Shown piece by piece: positions 18,904 to 28,039 of a stretch of DNA of 64,000 bases. The DNA comes from Candidatus Obscuribacterales bacterium (GTDB taxonomy: Bacteria; Cyanobacteriota; Vampirovibrionia; Obscuribacterales; Obscuribacteraceae), in the NCBI GenBank assembly GCA_019745415.1, contig JAIETF010000002.1, forward strand, positions 26,998 to 90,997, written 5' to 3'. Each line of letters starts with the position of its first letter. Within the stretch, counting starts at the first letter, position 1. The notes below the pieces were generated by a model, which was not told where the DNA came from, did no database searches, and saw nothing but the letters and a program-made list of their open reading frames with translations. Made by a program: the position numbers and the translations under genes.

Positions 18904-19174
18904 GAATCACCTAGACAGGATGCTCATGCTTAAGGCGGTGTCAGAGACACCGGCGGGCATCGAGCTGCTTCGCTGGATTTGCCAGCTTAGCGGGTTCAAC
19001 CGGTCGAGCTGCTCCCTGGAAGAAGCTGCCCGAAGAGATATATGGCTCACTCTACGCCAGTTCATGCCCGTTGAAAGGCTGAGCGAAGTAGAGCACCACG
19101 AACTGAGAGAGACACAACAGCAATTAAGAGAGCTTCTAATTGCTTCACAAGAGGTGAACTTAAATGGAGATTAA
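18878..19174 (+). CDS. Bbp19-like small structural protein (tentative)
   Basis: 98-aa helical ORF between portal and scaffold; TTG start. Confidence 0.5.
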   Translation: MAQLDSISENHLDRMLMLKAVSETPAGIELLRWICQLSGFNRSSCSLEEAARRDIWLTLRQFMPVERLSEVEHHELRETQQQLRELLIASQEVNLNGD

Positions 19175-20072
19175 TGCCACCCCGGCTGGATACAGCATGG
19201 GAATTGACATCGACAAGCCAACAGCACCGCCGCCGGCACCAGCAACAAATGCAGGAGAGCCGCCGGCAGGGACTAAGTCTTTTCTAGACTCCGTGCCGGA
19301 AGAGTACAGATCGAAAGAGTGGCTTACCAATTTTGCTAAGACTGAAAATCCGCTCGGCGAGATCCTGAAGTCTTACGATAATCAGCTGGGCTTGATCGGA
19401 AGAAAAAGCGAAGGCATCAAGGTTCCCGGCGAAGGTGCAACCGCAGACGACTGGGCAGCCTTCCACAAAGCTATCGGCGTTCCCGAGTCACCGGATAAGT
19501 ACGAGTACGCACCGCCTACGGTGAAAGACGAGCTGAAAGAATACTTCAAGCCGGACGACAATTTGCTCAAGCACATGAAAGAAGCTGCGCTGAAAGCAGG
19601 TGTAAGACCGGAAGGCTTCAAGGTACTAGCCGAGGCACTTGACAACTATTATGTCGGCGAGCTTGACAAAGCGCTTGGCTCGACAAACCAAATGCTCGCT
19701 GACCTGGAGAACAAGTTCAAGCAGAAATTTGGCGAGCGCTCCGACCAGGTCTTGAACGGTTGGCAGAAGTCTTTTGAAGCGATGCCGGCAGAGTCAAAAA
19801 CGGTGATCGAGTCTCTCGATCCGCGAGTGAAAGTAGTCTTGGCAGATGCCTGGGAGACATTCGCTAAGAAGTATATTCGCGAAGATAAGCTCGATCTGAA
19901 TGTCCCCAACCTGGGCAGTGCGATGACAGAAGCTGAGTACGGCGAAGAGTTCAAGAGACTATTTGCTGCAACCAGATCTGCACAGCCGGGAACCGCCGCA
20001 CACATCGAAGCAGAGCAAAAATTGGAGGCGCTCAGGAAGAAAGGCGCCATGCTGTTTCAGTCCAAAATTTAA
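19164..20072 (+). CDS. Putative capsid scaffolding protein
   Basis: Acidic helical protein immediately upstream of the capsid gene; SVPEEYRSKEWLTNF... Confidence 0.7.
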   Translation: MEINATPAGYSMGIDIDKPTAPPPAPATNAGEPPAGTKSFLDSVPEEYRSKEWLTNFAKTENPLGEILKSYDNQLGLIGRKSEGIKVPGEGATADDWAAFHKAIGVPESPDKYEYAPPTVKDELKEYFKPDDNLLKHMKEAALKAGVRPEGFKVLAEALDNYYVGELDKALGSTNQMLADLENKFKQKFGERSDQVLNGWQKSFEAMPAESKTVIESLDPRVKVVLADAWETFAKKYIREDKLDLNVPNLGSAMTEAEYGEEFKRLFAATRSAQPGTAAHIEAEQKLEALRKKGAMLFQSKI

Positions 20073-20105
20073 CAGAGCGTAGACCACACTACGATAGACT
20101 CCTGG

Positions 20106-20142
20106 CAAAGAGGCTCTCTGAAAAGAGGGCTTCTTTGTTTTA
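20106..20142 (+). terminator. Intrinsic terminator upstream of capsid gene
   Basis: aaagaggctctct-gaaa-agagggcttctttgtttt. Confidence 0.65.
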
Positions 20143-20147
20143 GGGTG

Positions 20148-20186
20148 TTGACAAAGTTGTGCTAGCTCTACTATCTTTTGTAGCAG
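20148..20186 (+). promoter_or_regulatory. Promoter-like TTGACA with overlapping dyad motif copy 4
   Basis: TTGACA at 20148-20153; TCTACTA-TCTTTTG-TAGCAG at 20167-20186. Confidence 0.65.
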
Positions 20187-20300
20187 ATAGGACAACCGCT
20201 AGTCGATCCCGTCTCACAGGTGGTGGTATCCCACAAGAGGCATCCGGTGGACCGGGGACTGTCTCGAAAAAGACGACACGTTTTTTCGAGGTAGAAAAAC

Positions 20301-21200
20301 ATGCCTGAAATTTTAGCAACCATGTCCTCGCAGTACGTGACCGAGTTTGGACAGATGGTCCACGTGCTTGCCCAGGAAAAAATGTCCAAGCTGATGCCCT
20401 ACGTCAAAATGACCGACTTTTCGGGCGAAGACTTTGGATACAACCGGTTCGGTATTGTTGCCGACCAAGAAATCGTTCAGCGCTTTCAGCCTATCCAGCT
20501 GCAAGACGTTGGTTACGACAGACGCTGGATGGCTCCGCGTTATTTCGCTGTGGCTCTCGGCATCGACGGGAAAGACATCGACAAGATGGGCAGAAATCCT
20601 TCGCCTGAGCTTGTCGAGGCTTGCGTCAATGCGCTTTCCAGGCGCAGAGACAAAAGCATCTACGAAGCTGGCTTCGCTGATGTGCGCGTAGGCAAGAGCG
20701 CTGCTGCCACCACCTTAGTCACTTTCGCTAACGACGGTGGTCAGACTATTGATGCTACCGGTGGTTTCGGTCTCTCGACTCTGAAGACCATCAAGCGCAA
20801 CTTCGTCGATAGCGCTGTTGCCACTGATGTTGAAGTGAACACCGCTTTGACTGTCGACGGCAAACGTATCGAAGCTCTAATGGGCGAGACCGCCTTGACC
20901 AGCTTCGACTACAACACTGAGAAGCCTTTGGTCAAAGGTTCGATGGCTAATGCCTACGGCATGAGTTTGATTCCTTACGCCAGCGCTTCGCAAGACCCGT
21001 TGCTCGTCGCCGCTTCTGGTGAAAGGAACCTGCTTGCTCTCGCGCAAGAAGGCATCGTCTTCGCTAAAGGTGTAATCAACGTGCGAATCGAGAAGCGTCC
21101 TGACATGTTTAACAGCCCGATCCAGATCGTGGCTGAAATGGCTGTCGCTGCTCTTCGCACCGAAGGCGCCCGAGTTCAGAAAATCCGCGTAGCGGCCTAA
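20301..21200 (+). CDS. Major capsid protein
   Basis: 299-aa protein after scaffold; RYFAVALGIDGKDIDKMGRNP; C-terminal RIEKRPDMFNSPIQIVAEMAVAALRTEGARVQKI. Confidence 0.8.
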   Translation: MPEILATMSSQYVTEFGQMVHVLAQEKMSKLMPYVKMTDFSGEDFGYNRFGIVADQEIVQRFQPIQLQDVGYDRRWMAPRYFAVALGIDGKDIDKMGRNPSPELVEACVNALSRRRDKSIYEAGFADVRVGKSAAATTLVTFANDGGQTIDATGGFGLSTLKTIKRNFVDSAVATDVEVNTALTVDGKRIEALMGETALTSFDYNTEKPLVKGSMANAYGMSLIPYASASQDPLLVAASGERNLLALAQEGIVFAKGVINVRIEKRPDMFNSPIQIVAEMAVAALRTEGARVQKIRVAA

Positions 21201-21229
21201 TCAAACCGTCTTACGGTTAAGGAGGTAGA

Positions 21230-21754
21230 ATGGCTGTAATCAACGAAGCGGACGACATTTTTGTATTTCCGCAACACGCTGCCCAAATTGGCGGCAAACG
21301 AGTAATTGAAACTGTTCGCGTCATTAGCATTGCTGCTGCTGACGACGATGGTTCCAAGTACTTCATGGCTGAAGTGCCGGGAACTGCTGTGCTTGAGAGA
21401 ATCGAGCTGGAAGGTCCCGCTATCACTGGTGCCAGTGACTACGACGTGGGCTTCTACGACGTTAATGGCAACGTGATCATCAAGGACAAATTGGCTGACA
21501 ATCTGGATCTGTCCAGCGTTACCGGTCTGCCAACCGGTCCTACTGGTGACGCTGTCAGGCAAGCCATGACCAACTTGGCTCTGGCTGACGCGATCAAGTC
21601 TGTTGCCGAGCTCGCTGGTCATGTTGTGAAAGCACTGCCCGCACCCGCTGAAACTCGCGCAAAAGAAAAATACCGAATCGTTCTGACAGCTAACACTGCT
21701 GGCAGCGCCGCCGGTACTTTGATTGCAAGAGTCAGATACTTGATGGAACCTTAA
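21230..21754 (+). CDS. Putative capsid decoration/virion protein
   Basis: aaggaggta RBS; adjacent to capsid gene. Confidence 0.6.
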   Translation: MAVINEADDIFVFPQHAAQIGGKRVIETVRVISIAAADDDGSKYFMAEVPGTAVLERIELEGPAITGASDYDVGFYDVNGNVIIKDKLADNLDLSSVTGLPTGPTGDAVRQAMTNLALADAIKSVAELAGHVVKALPAPAETRAKEKYRIVLTANTAGSAAGTLIARVRYLMEP

Positions 21755-21779
21755 GTTTCATTCGGTCCCTCTCCGGTGA

Positions 21780-21817
21780 AGAAAAGCCCTGCTTGAAAAG
21801 AGTGGGGCTTTTCTTTA
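21780..21817 (+). terminator. Intrinsic terminator
   Basis: agaaaagccc...ggggcttttcttta hairpin with T-tail. Confidence 0.85.
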
Positions 21818-21820
21818 TGC

Positions 21821-21840
21821 TCTATTATGTCGAGTAGTAG
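21821..21840 (+). promoter_or_regulatory. Dyad motif copy 5
   Basis: TCTATTA-TGTCGAG-TAGTAG between terminator and tail gene. Confidence 0.75.
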
Positions 21841-21854
21841 GAAGAGGTCGCGAA

Positions 21855-22499
21855 GTGGACAAGTTGTCAATTATCAATCGAGCTCTCGGCATGATCGGCT
21901 GTCCGCCAATCACTTCGCCCGAAGCGCCAGTAAGCAAAGAGGGCAAGCATCTTGTCGGCATTTTCGACCAGTGCAGAAGGGAGCTGCTCAGGCGATACCC
22001 TTGGAACTTCGCTGAAGTCTGGACCGAGGTCGAGCGGACCACGGCGCCAGCTTTCTATTACACCGATGCGTATTCGCTGCCTCCGCAGTTTCTGCGCTTG
22101 TTGTGGGTGGGCGACTTTGAGAGACCGCTTGTTGATTATCGCTTGCTGCTGCAACCGGAGCCGGATAATCGCAGGGTGATCGCCTGCAATAACTCAAGTG
22201 CGCCTAAGATGAAAATTGGCTATACAGCTGACATAACGCTGTATCCGCTTTGGGACCCGCTCGCAATTAAGTCTTTCGCAATCTGGCTCGCCCTGGACGC
22301 GGCAAAGAATATTACCGGGCAAGATTCGCAGATCTCAAGCCTATTGAAGCTTTTAAGTGAAGAGCTCAAGGACGCCGTTGCAGTGGACGGACAAGAGCAG
22401 GCAATCAGAGAGATGACCTGGAGCAACGTGCAAAATGCAAGAGACCAGGCGCAGTTTGGAGCCGGTTTTGGTTTTGCCGATGTGCGAGGTTTCTACTAA
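21855..22499 (+). CDS. Tail tubular protein A-like (T7 gp11-like) adaptor
   Basis: NRALGMIGCPPI...RRELLRRYPWNFA, typical TTPA N-terminus. Confidence 0.85.
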   Translation: MDKLSIINRALGMIGCPPITSPEAPVSKEGKHLVGIFDQCRRELLRRYPWNFAEVWTEVERTTAPAFYYTDAYSLPPQFLRLLWVGDFERPLVDYRLLLQPEPDNRRVIACNNSSAPKMKIGYTADITLYPLWDPLAIKSFAIWLALDAAKNITGQDSQISSLLKLLSEELKDAVAVDGQEQAIREMTWSNVQNARDQAQFGAGFGFADVRGFY

Positions 22500-25111
22500 T
22501 GGCGCGGGGCAATACGATTGTTCTCAACGTCTCAGGCGGTGAGACAGCAGGCGAGCTTGCCGGGCGGCTTGACCTTCCGCTTATTCAGCGAAGTTACTTG
22601 CGAGTGCAAAATTATATCGTGCAAAGTCAGGGCGGTTTGCTTTATCGCAATGGTTTGTCGCACGTCAAAAATACTCGCTCTCGACAGAATGGACGACTGC
22701 TGTCGTTCACGTTCTCAGAACAAGACACGTATGTCATCGAGATGACTGATAAGAAACTGCGGTTCTATCGGAACTTTGCTGCGGTGCTGACGAACGTCAA
22801 AAATATCTCTGCGATCACCAAAGCCAATCCGGCTGTCGTGACGGCGAACGCTCACGGCTACACGAATGGCATGGAAGTCTTTATCACCGGTGTTGGTGGC
22901 ATGAAGGCGGTCAACGGGCAGTTTTTTCTTGTAGCCAACGCCACTACCAACACTTTCCAGCTTAAGACTGTCTATGATGAGTTTGTCGACTCCACGCTTT
23001 TTGACACATACACCAGTGGTGGTACTGTGGCTCAGGTCTACGAAGTTGACGCCCCCTACCTAGAAACGCACCTGAAGGACATCCACTACCGCCAATCAGC
23101 AGACACGATTTATCTCACTCATGAGAAGTATGCACCCTTCAAGCTGACCAGGACGGACCACACCGCTTGGACGATTGACACTTTCACGCGCACGAGCGAT
23201 CCATTCAATCAGCGAGTTATCAGCGGTATCACAAAAGCCAATCCAGGCGTGTTCACGACCACGGCTGCGCACGGCTTTGCTGTTGATGATGAGGTGTTTA
23301 TTTCAAACGTCGGTGGCATGACTGAAGTGAACTGGAATCGCTACAAAGTCAACACGACTCCAAGTACTACGACCTTCACGCTCAAGAATGCCACAACTGG
23401 CGTCGCGCTGAATACAACAAGCTTCACGACATACACTTCAGGTGGCATCGTGATTCAAACCAAGTATTGCCCGAGAACGCTGGCTTTCTTGGATTCGACA
23501 AGGCTTGTCTACGGGAACTGGGGAGTAAACCCAGCAGGTCTTGCCTTTAGTCGAGCTCCCGATCCGACAACAGGCGCAACCAGGTTTGAAGACTTCACAA
23601 CGGGTGCTAACCCGACTGATGCGGTGTTGTTTACGCTGTCTCCAGTGTTCGACAAGATAGACTCGATCCAGTGGATCGCGAACGTCAACAGGCAAGTTGT
23701 AGTCGGGGCGCTGTCCTCGATTCGCAGGTTGCACGGTGACACAATCGACGAGCCGATTTCTCCGAGCTCAGTAAACTCTCGTCCAATCAACTCGATTGGT
23801 TCTGCAAGGGTGCAGCCTTATTCTTCCGGTCAGTCAGTGTTCTACATTGACTTGACGGGTAGGCGACTACACTCGTTCTTGTACACGTTCCAGGCGAACG
23901 ACTTTGCGACACTCAATCAAAACCTAGTATCAACTCAGCTTGGTTCTTCGCCGTTCGATGGACTGGCGCAGCAGCGAGGCGACTCAGGCTTGCTCTGGGT
24001 GAACCGCCGTGACGGCGTCTTGCTTGGCTTGACCTTCAATGAGATCGAGTCGATCTTTGGCTGGCACCGCCATTACATCGGCGGGCAGTCCGTGACTGAT
24101 GGCGTCTCGTATGACCGGGCGAAAGTGCTTTCGATCACAGTTGAGCCCAGGCTTGGTGAAGAGTCAGTCTTGTGGGCAATTGTTGAAAGGACGATTGGTA
24201 GCAAGACCTATCGGTCTGTTGAGTATCTCAATCAGCCTGTGCGATTCTTGGAGTCAATGGACTTCTTGTCGACGGCTCAAGTTGAGTACCAGCTCGACGA
24301 TGAGGAACGGTTTCACAATGCGACCTTTGAGCAGCTGAAAGACTCAATCCACCTGGATGGCTGCGCGACCTACGATGGGGCAGCGCTTTCGACAACGGTT
24401 TCGATGACGCCGTCCGCCGCCACGGGCGATGAGATCACGATCACTGCAAGCGCGGCTTTCTTCGACAGTAGCATGGTCGGTCGGGAGATCTGGAAGAAAT
24501 ATAATGCTCGAGGTGTCGGGGGTGGAAGAGCCAAGATCACCCAGTACATTTCAACGACCGTTGTGAATGCAGAGGTGCTGACTGACTTCGACAATGCGGC
24601 TGCAATTCCGGCAGGCAGATGGGCTCTGACAACAGACAGAGTCTTTGGGCTTTTGCACCTGGCAGGGCAGACCGTTGACACGCAAATTGATGGCGCCCCC
24701 GGTGCTGCGAAAGTAGTGGCAAGCGATGGCTCGATTCAGTTGGACGACCAGGCTTCCAAAGTGCACGTCGGGTTTAAGTACCGCGGACTGGCAGTCACAA
24801 ACAACCTGGATATAGCAAGCCAGGGTGGCAGCTCTCAGGCGCGAATTAGACGTATCTTGAATGTGTTATCGAAGTGGATGAACACAATCGGTGCAAAGAT
24901 AGGGTCAACACTCTGGAACGTACAGCCCATTATTTTCAAGACGCTGTCAGACAGAGCAGATAGACCGACTCGACTATCGAATGGCGTGCAAGAGCTGCGC
25001 CCAGAAGACAGCTACGGGCGTGAGCCAAAGCAAATTGTGATACAGCAGGACATCCCGTCACCGCAGAACTTGCTGAGCTTGGATGTCGAAATGGAGGTCG
25101 CAACAGACTAA
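22499..25111 (+). CDS. Tail tubular protein B-like (T7 gp12-like) with two FCCH-like repeats
   Basis: Position after TTPA; two ITKANP...HG...V.I..VGGM..VN repeats. Confidence 0.8.
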   Translation: MARGNTIVLNVSGGETAGELAGRLDLPLIQRSYLRVQNYIVQSQGGLLYRNGLSHVKNTRSRQNGRLLSFTFSEQDTYVIEMTDKKLRFYRNFAAVLTNVKNISAITKANPAVVTANAHGYTNGMEVFITGVGGMKAVNGQFFLVANATTNTFQLKTVYDEFVDSTLFDTYTSGGTVAQVYEVDAPYLETHLKDIHYRQSADTIYLTHEKYAPFKLTRTDHTAWTIDTFTRTSDPFNQRVISGITKANPGVFTTTAAHGFAVDDEVFISNVGGMTEVNWNRYKVNTTPSTTTFTLKNATTGVALNTTSFTTYTSGGIVIQTKYCPRTLAFLDSTRLVYGNWGVNPAGLAFSRAPDPTTGATRFEDFTTGANPTDAVLFTLSPVFDKIDSIQWIANVNRQVVVGALSSIRRLHGDTIDEPISPSSVNSRPINSIGSARVQPYSSGQSVFYIDLTGRRLHSFLYTFQANDFATLNQNLVSTQLGSSPFDGLAQQRGDSGLLWVNRRDGVLLGLTFNEIESIFGWHRHYIGGQSVTDGVSYDRAKVLSITVEPRLGEESVLWAIVERTIGSKTYRSVEYLNQPVRFLESMDFLSTAQVEYQLDDEERFHNATFEQLKDSIHLDGCATYDGAALSTTVSMTPSAATGDEITITASAAFFDSSMVGREIWKKYNARGVGGGRAKITQYISTTVVNAEVLTDFDNAAAIPAGRWALTTDRVFGLLHLAGQTVDTQIDGAPGAAKVVASDGSIQLDDQASKVHVGFKYRGLAVTNNLDIASQGGSSQARIRRILNVLSKWMNTIGAKIGSTLWNVQPIIFKTLSDRADRPTRLSNGVQELRPEDSYGREPKQIVIQQDIPSPQNLLSLDVEMEVATD

Positions 25112-25554
25112 TGAAGGGACTTGTTACCGTGCCTTTTCGCGAGGCTCACTCTGACCTCTTTGAGCCGCACCCTGACTGGTGCTCAAGCTGGAAGGGCAAT
25201 TTGAATATGCTGGAGATTCTCGGCAAGATGGCTCAAGCTTGCGTGATTCTGCATGACGGGCGGATTCTGTTTATTGGAGCCTATTGCGAGGTTGCCCCTG
25301 GTGTGTGCGAGGTCAGCTTGTTCCCCTCAACCTGGATAGACAAGTATCCGAAAAGCTATGTCAAAGAGGTCAAGTACTGGATTAACAGTCTGAAGGCAAA
25401 ATACAGACGACTGCAATGCTGGGGAGAAGACACAGACAGATCGTATCTGTGGCTGCAAAGGTTAGGCTTTACCTTGGAGGGTAAGCTACGATACTATACC
25501 GTAGAAGGCGATATGCTGATTTGGGGGATGGAAGGCGATGGCAGGAGCGATTAG
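25111..25554 (+). CDS. Internal virion protein A-like / GNAT-like (T7 gp13 position)
   Basis: RSYLWLQRLGFTLEGKLRYYTVEGDMLIWGM, GNAT-like C-terminus. Confidence 0.7.
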   Translation: MKGLVTVPFREAHSDLFEPHPDWCSSWKGNLNMLEILGKMAQACVILHDGRILFIGAYCEVAPGVCEVSLFPSTWIDKYPKSYVKEVKYWINSLKAKYRRLQCWGEDTDRSYLWLQRLGFTLEGKLRYYTVEGDMLIWGMEGDGRSD

Positions 25555-26122
25555 CGGTGGACTAAGCTTAATCGGCGGTATCATGGGCATGGGCAGCCGC
25601 CCAGCAGGTCCAGGAATTGCCCCTCTGATGTACATCATGTCTGGTCGAGAGCAGCAGGCAGCGGCTCAAGCTGAGGCTGCCTCACTTTCAAAGCAATCTT
25701 CAATCGCCTATGAGGAAAGCCTCATGGAGGCTGCGCGAAAAGAGTATCAAGTGAGGCAGTTTCGCGAGCAGCAAGCCTTGAAGTTTGCGAGCTCCGGTAT
25801 CACGCTCCAAGGTTCGCCGCTCGGTGTTCTCGCTGAAACTGAAGCACTTGGAGCGCAAGAAGTCTCTGCAATCAAAAGACGCGGAGAAGCGCTGTCAGGG
25901 CTGTATGAAGCTGAGGGATTGCAGATGCTGCGGCGCGGGAGTGCAGCGGCTTTCTCTGGCTTTGCGCAAGCGATGCAGTCTGAATATGACGCGAAGGTCC
26001 AAGCTTATCAGCACAGCACGCAGAAAGCTCAGACGCTGATGTCTGGAATCGGAGCAGGCGTCCAGGGCTTTGCTTCGCTCTTCAAGTCTAGTGGTAGCAG
26101 CAGCGGATTCTTTCAGCCATAG
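25538..26122 (+). CDS. Internal virion protein B-like (T7 gp14 position)
   Basis: Gly-rich N-terminus, long Ala/Gln helices; synteny. Confidence 0.7.
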   Translation: MAGAISGGLSLIGGIMGMGSRPAGPGIAPLMYIMSGREQQAAAQAEAASLSKQSSIAYEESLMEAARKEYQVRQFREQQALKFASSGITLQGSPLGVLAETEALGAQEVSAIKRRGEALSGLYEAEGLQMLRRGSAAAFSGFAQAMQSEYDAKVQAYQHSTQKAQTLMSGIGAGVQGFASLFKSSGSSSGFFQP

Positions 26123-26131
26123 GAGGCTATC

Positions 26132-28039
26132 ATGCCTGAGCGCTATCAACAAAATCAGCTCGCGTCTTCGCTTGTCGGCACTCCCGGTATTGACACCAGT
26201 GCCGGTGTCGCCGAGGCGCAAATTGCGCAGACCGCAGATGCTGCGAGAACGAAAGAGAATCAGCTGGCTATTGCTCAAATGGCAAACGCTGAACAGTCGT
26301 TCAATCGCGCTGGTGCCTATTTCAATCAGTGGGCTAATCAACGTGCTTACGAGGCGCGGCTCAAGAAGGCGCAAGAAGCTGAGGCGCGGAGACTGCAAGT
26401 GCAGTTCGACCAGCTTGACGAAGACGACTTGATGAACGGCAAAATAACGCAGCTCAAAGAGCAGTTTGCGAACAATCCGCAGGAAGCCTTGAGAGCTTTT
26501 GCGAATGAAGTGCCGCAAATGCGCGAAGAGTTCAAAGCTACTTATGCCTCCGATCCGGTTCGGCTGCGCATGAACCAAGGACCGCAGAGAGCTCGCGAGC
26601 GGGCTGCGTACAATGAGCTGCAAAGCTGGGCACAACAGACAACGAAAGCAAACCTGGAGCAAAGGCTTGCTCTATTTCCGCAGCAAGTGTCTGACAAGAT
26701 CGCCGGCTTGTCTGGTAGCTTTACCGAACAGCTGAAAGGCTTTCAGGGTTTGATGCAGAGTACCAATGCTGTCTATGACACTATGCGCTTGAGCGCCGTT
26801 ACCCAAGCCGATCACGATAAGACTTTCTTGAAACAGCTCGCGCTAAACAACGAAGCTGCGAAACAGTTCGTCGATCACTCGCTGGCGCAAACGCCCGAGG
26901 GAGAAGGCGGCATTAAGTATCTTGAGTCGCTGCAGGATGTTGTCAAGACTGCCAGGCAGAACGGCTTTCGCTTCTCGCCGGAAGACGAGAGCGCGATCAT
27001 GGGCAAAATTCAGACACAGCTGAAAGCTCATGAGCAGGACTTGATTGTCGGCATTCAGGGCGATAATGCGCAGAAAGTCTTGGATGCGAATCGCTTCAAG
27101 TACCAGCTCTTCCAAGCAGCTGACGACCCAGTGTTGATGGCGAATTTAGCAAAGCAAGTCGATGCTCGGATGGCAGAGCTTGACAAACAGATTGCGCTTG
27201 TTTCGCAAGAGCCGGACTCGAAAATCAAGAATGCCAAGCTGACAGGCTTGAAGCAAGAGCAAGCAGCTTACATCACTGAGACTGGACAAGAGCTGAAGCA
27301 GCAGCGTCAGTTCGACCAGCTTCAACGCACGCTAACAAGCTTTGCTCAAGGACAGATTCGGTTTCAGCAAAGCCAGATTTCTTTTCAGCAAGGGCAACAG
27401 AAGTTTGCGCAGTGGCAAGCAGACTTGCTTACAAAAGGGGAAAATCGTGAAGTCACTCGCTTGCATACAGATGCGGTCGACAGCTTTAACAAAGAGTGGG
27501 CAGGCGTCCAGAACAGCTTAAAGGCTGCTTGGTCTCAGCCAGGACTGAAGTCGAAAGAAGCGGTTTCGCAAATCGTTACTGCGACTGTGCCAAAGCTGCA
27601 GAAAGCTTTGTTTGACGGAACGCTCTCCGGTCCTGAATACGGGAAGATGCTGGCTTTTTTAGACGAACAAAATACCAAAGTGCACTCGGCTACTAAGACT
27701 GTGCAACAGCCCTGGTACTTTGGCGGTGGTGAGAAACAAGTGCCGCTCAAGCCTGAAGAAGCAAAGAAAGCCTCCCTCGCAGCCAAGCAGCAGTTTGGTG
27801 ACATTGTTAATCGACAGCAGCAAAATTTCTTGTACATGAACTCTGCAATCAAGCAGCTGGACACTCTCACGACTAGCAAAGGTGAGCGTGCCTTCTTGCA
27901 TCAATTCGTCTCAGCAAATTTGCCGACGATGCTCAACACCAAAAAGTTCCAGGCGAAGTCTCCGCAAGAGCAAGATAGAGATGTTGCGCAGAAAGTTAGA
28001 GAGGCTGTGATTCTTTTTAGACAGGGCAAATTGAAATGA
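26132..28039 (+). CDS. Internal virion/ejection protein (T7 gp15 position)
   Basis: 635-aa helical protein; synteny. Confidence 0.7.
   Translation: MPERYQQNQLASSLVGTPGIDTSAGVAEAQIAQTADAARTKENQLAIAQMANAEQSFNRAGAYFNQWANQRAYEARLKKAQEAEARRLQVQFDQLDEDDLMNGKITQLKEQFANNPQEALRAFANEVPQMREEFKATYASDPVRLRMNQGPQRARERAAYNELQSWAQQTTKANLEQRLALFPQQVSDKIAGLSGSFTEQLKGFQGLMQSTNAVYDTMRLSAVTQADHDKTFLKQLALNNEAAKQFVDHSLAQTPEGEGGIKYLESLQDVVKTARQNGFRFSPEDESAIMGKIQTQLKAHEQDLIVGIQGDNAQKVLDANRFKYQLFQAADDPVLMANLAKQVDARMAELDKQIALVSQEPDSKIKNAKLTGLKQEQAAYITETGQELKQQRQFDQLQRTLTSFAQGQIRFQQSQISFQQGQQKFAQWQADLLTKGENREVTRLHTDAVDSFNKEWAGVQNSLKAAWSQPGLKSKEAVSQIVTATVPKLQKALFDGTLSGPEYGKMLAFLDEQNTKVHSATKTVQQPWYFGGGEKQVPLKPEEAKKASLAAKQQFGDIVNRQQQNFLYMNSAIKQLDTLTTSKGERAFLHQFVSANLPTMLNTKKFQAKSPQEQDRDVAQKVREAVILFRQGKLK

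Noticed and set aside
25484-25505. ctacgatactataccgtagaagg as a seventh dyad motif
   Set aside because: Spacer is 5 nt, not 7, and the right half-site (TAGAAG) is poor; lies inside a CDS.
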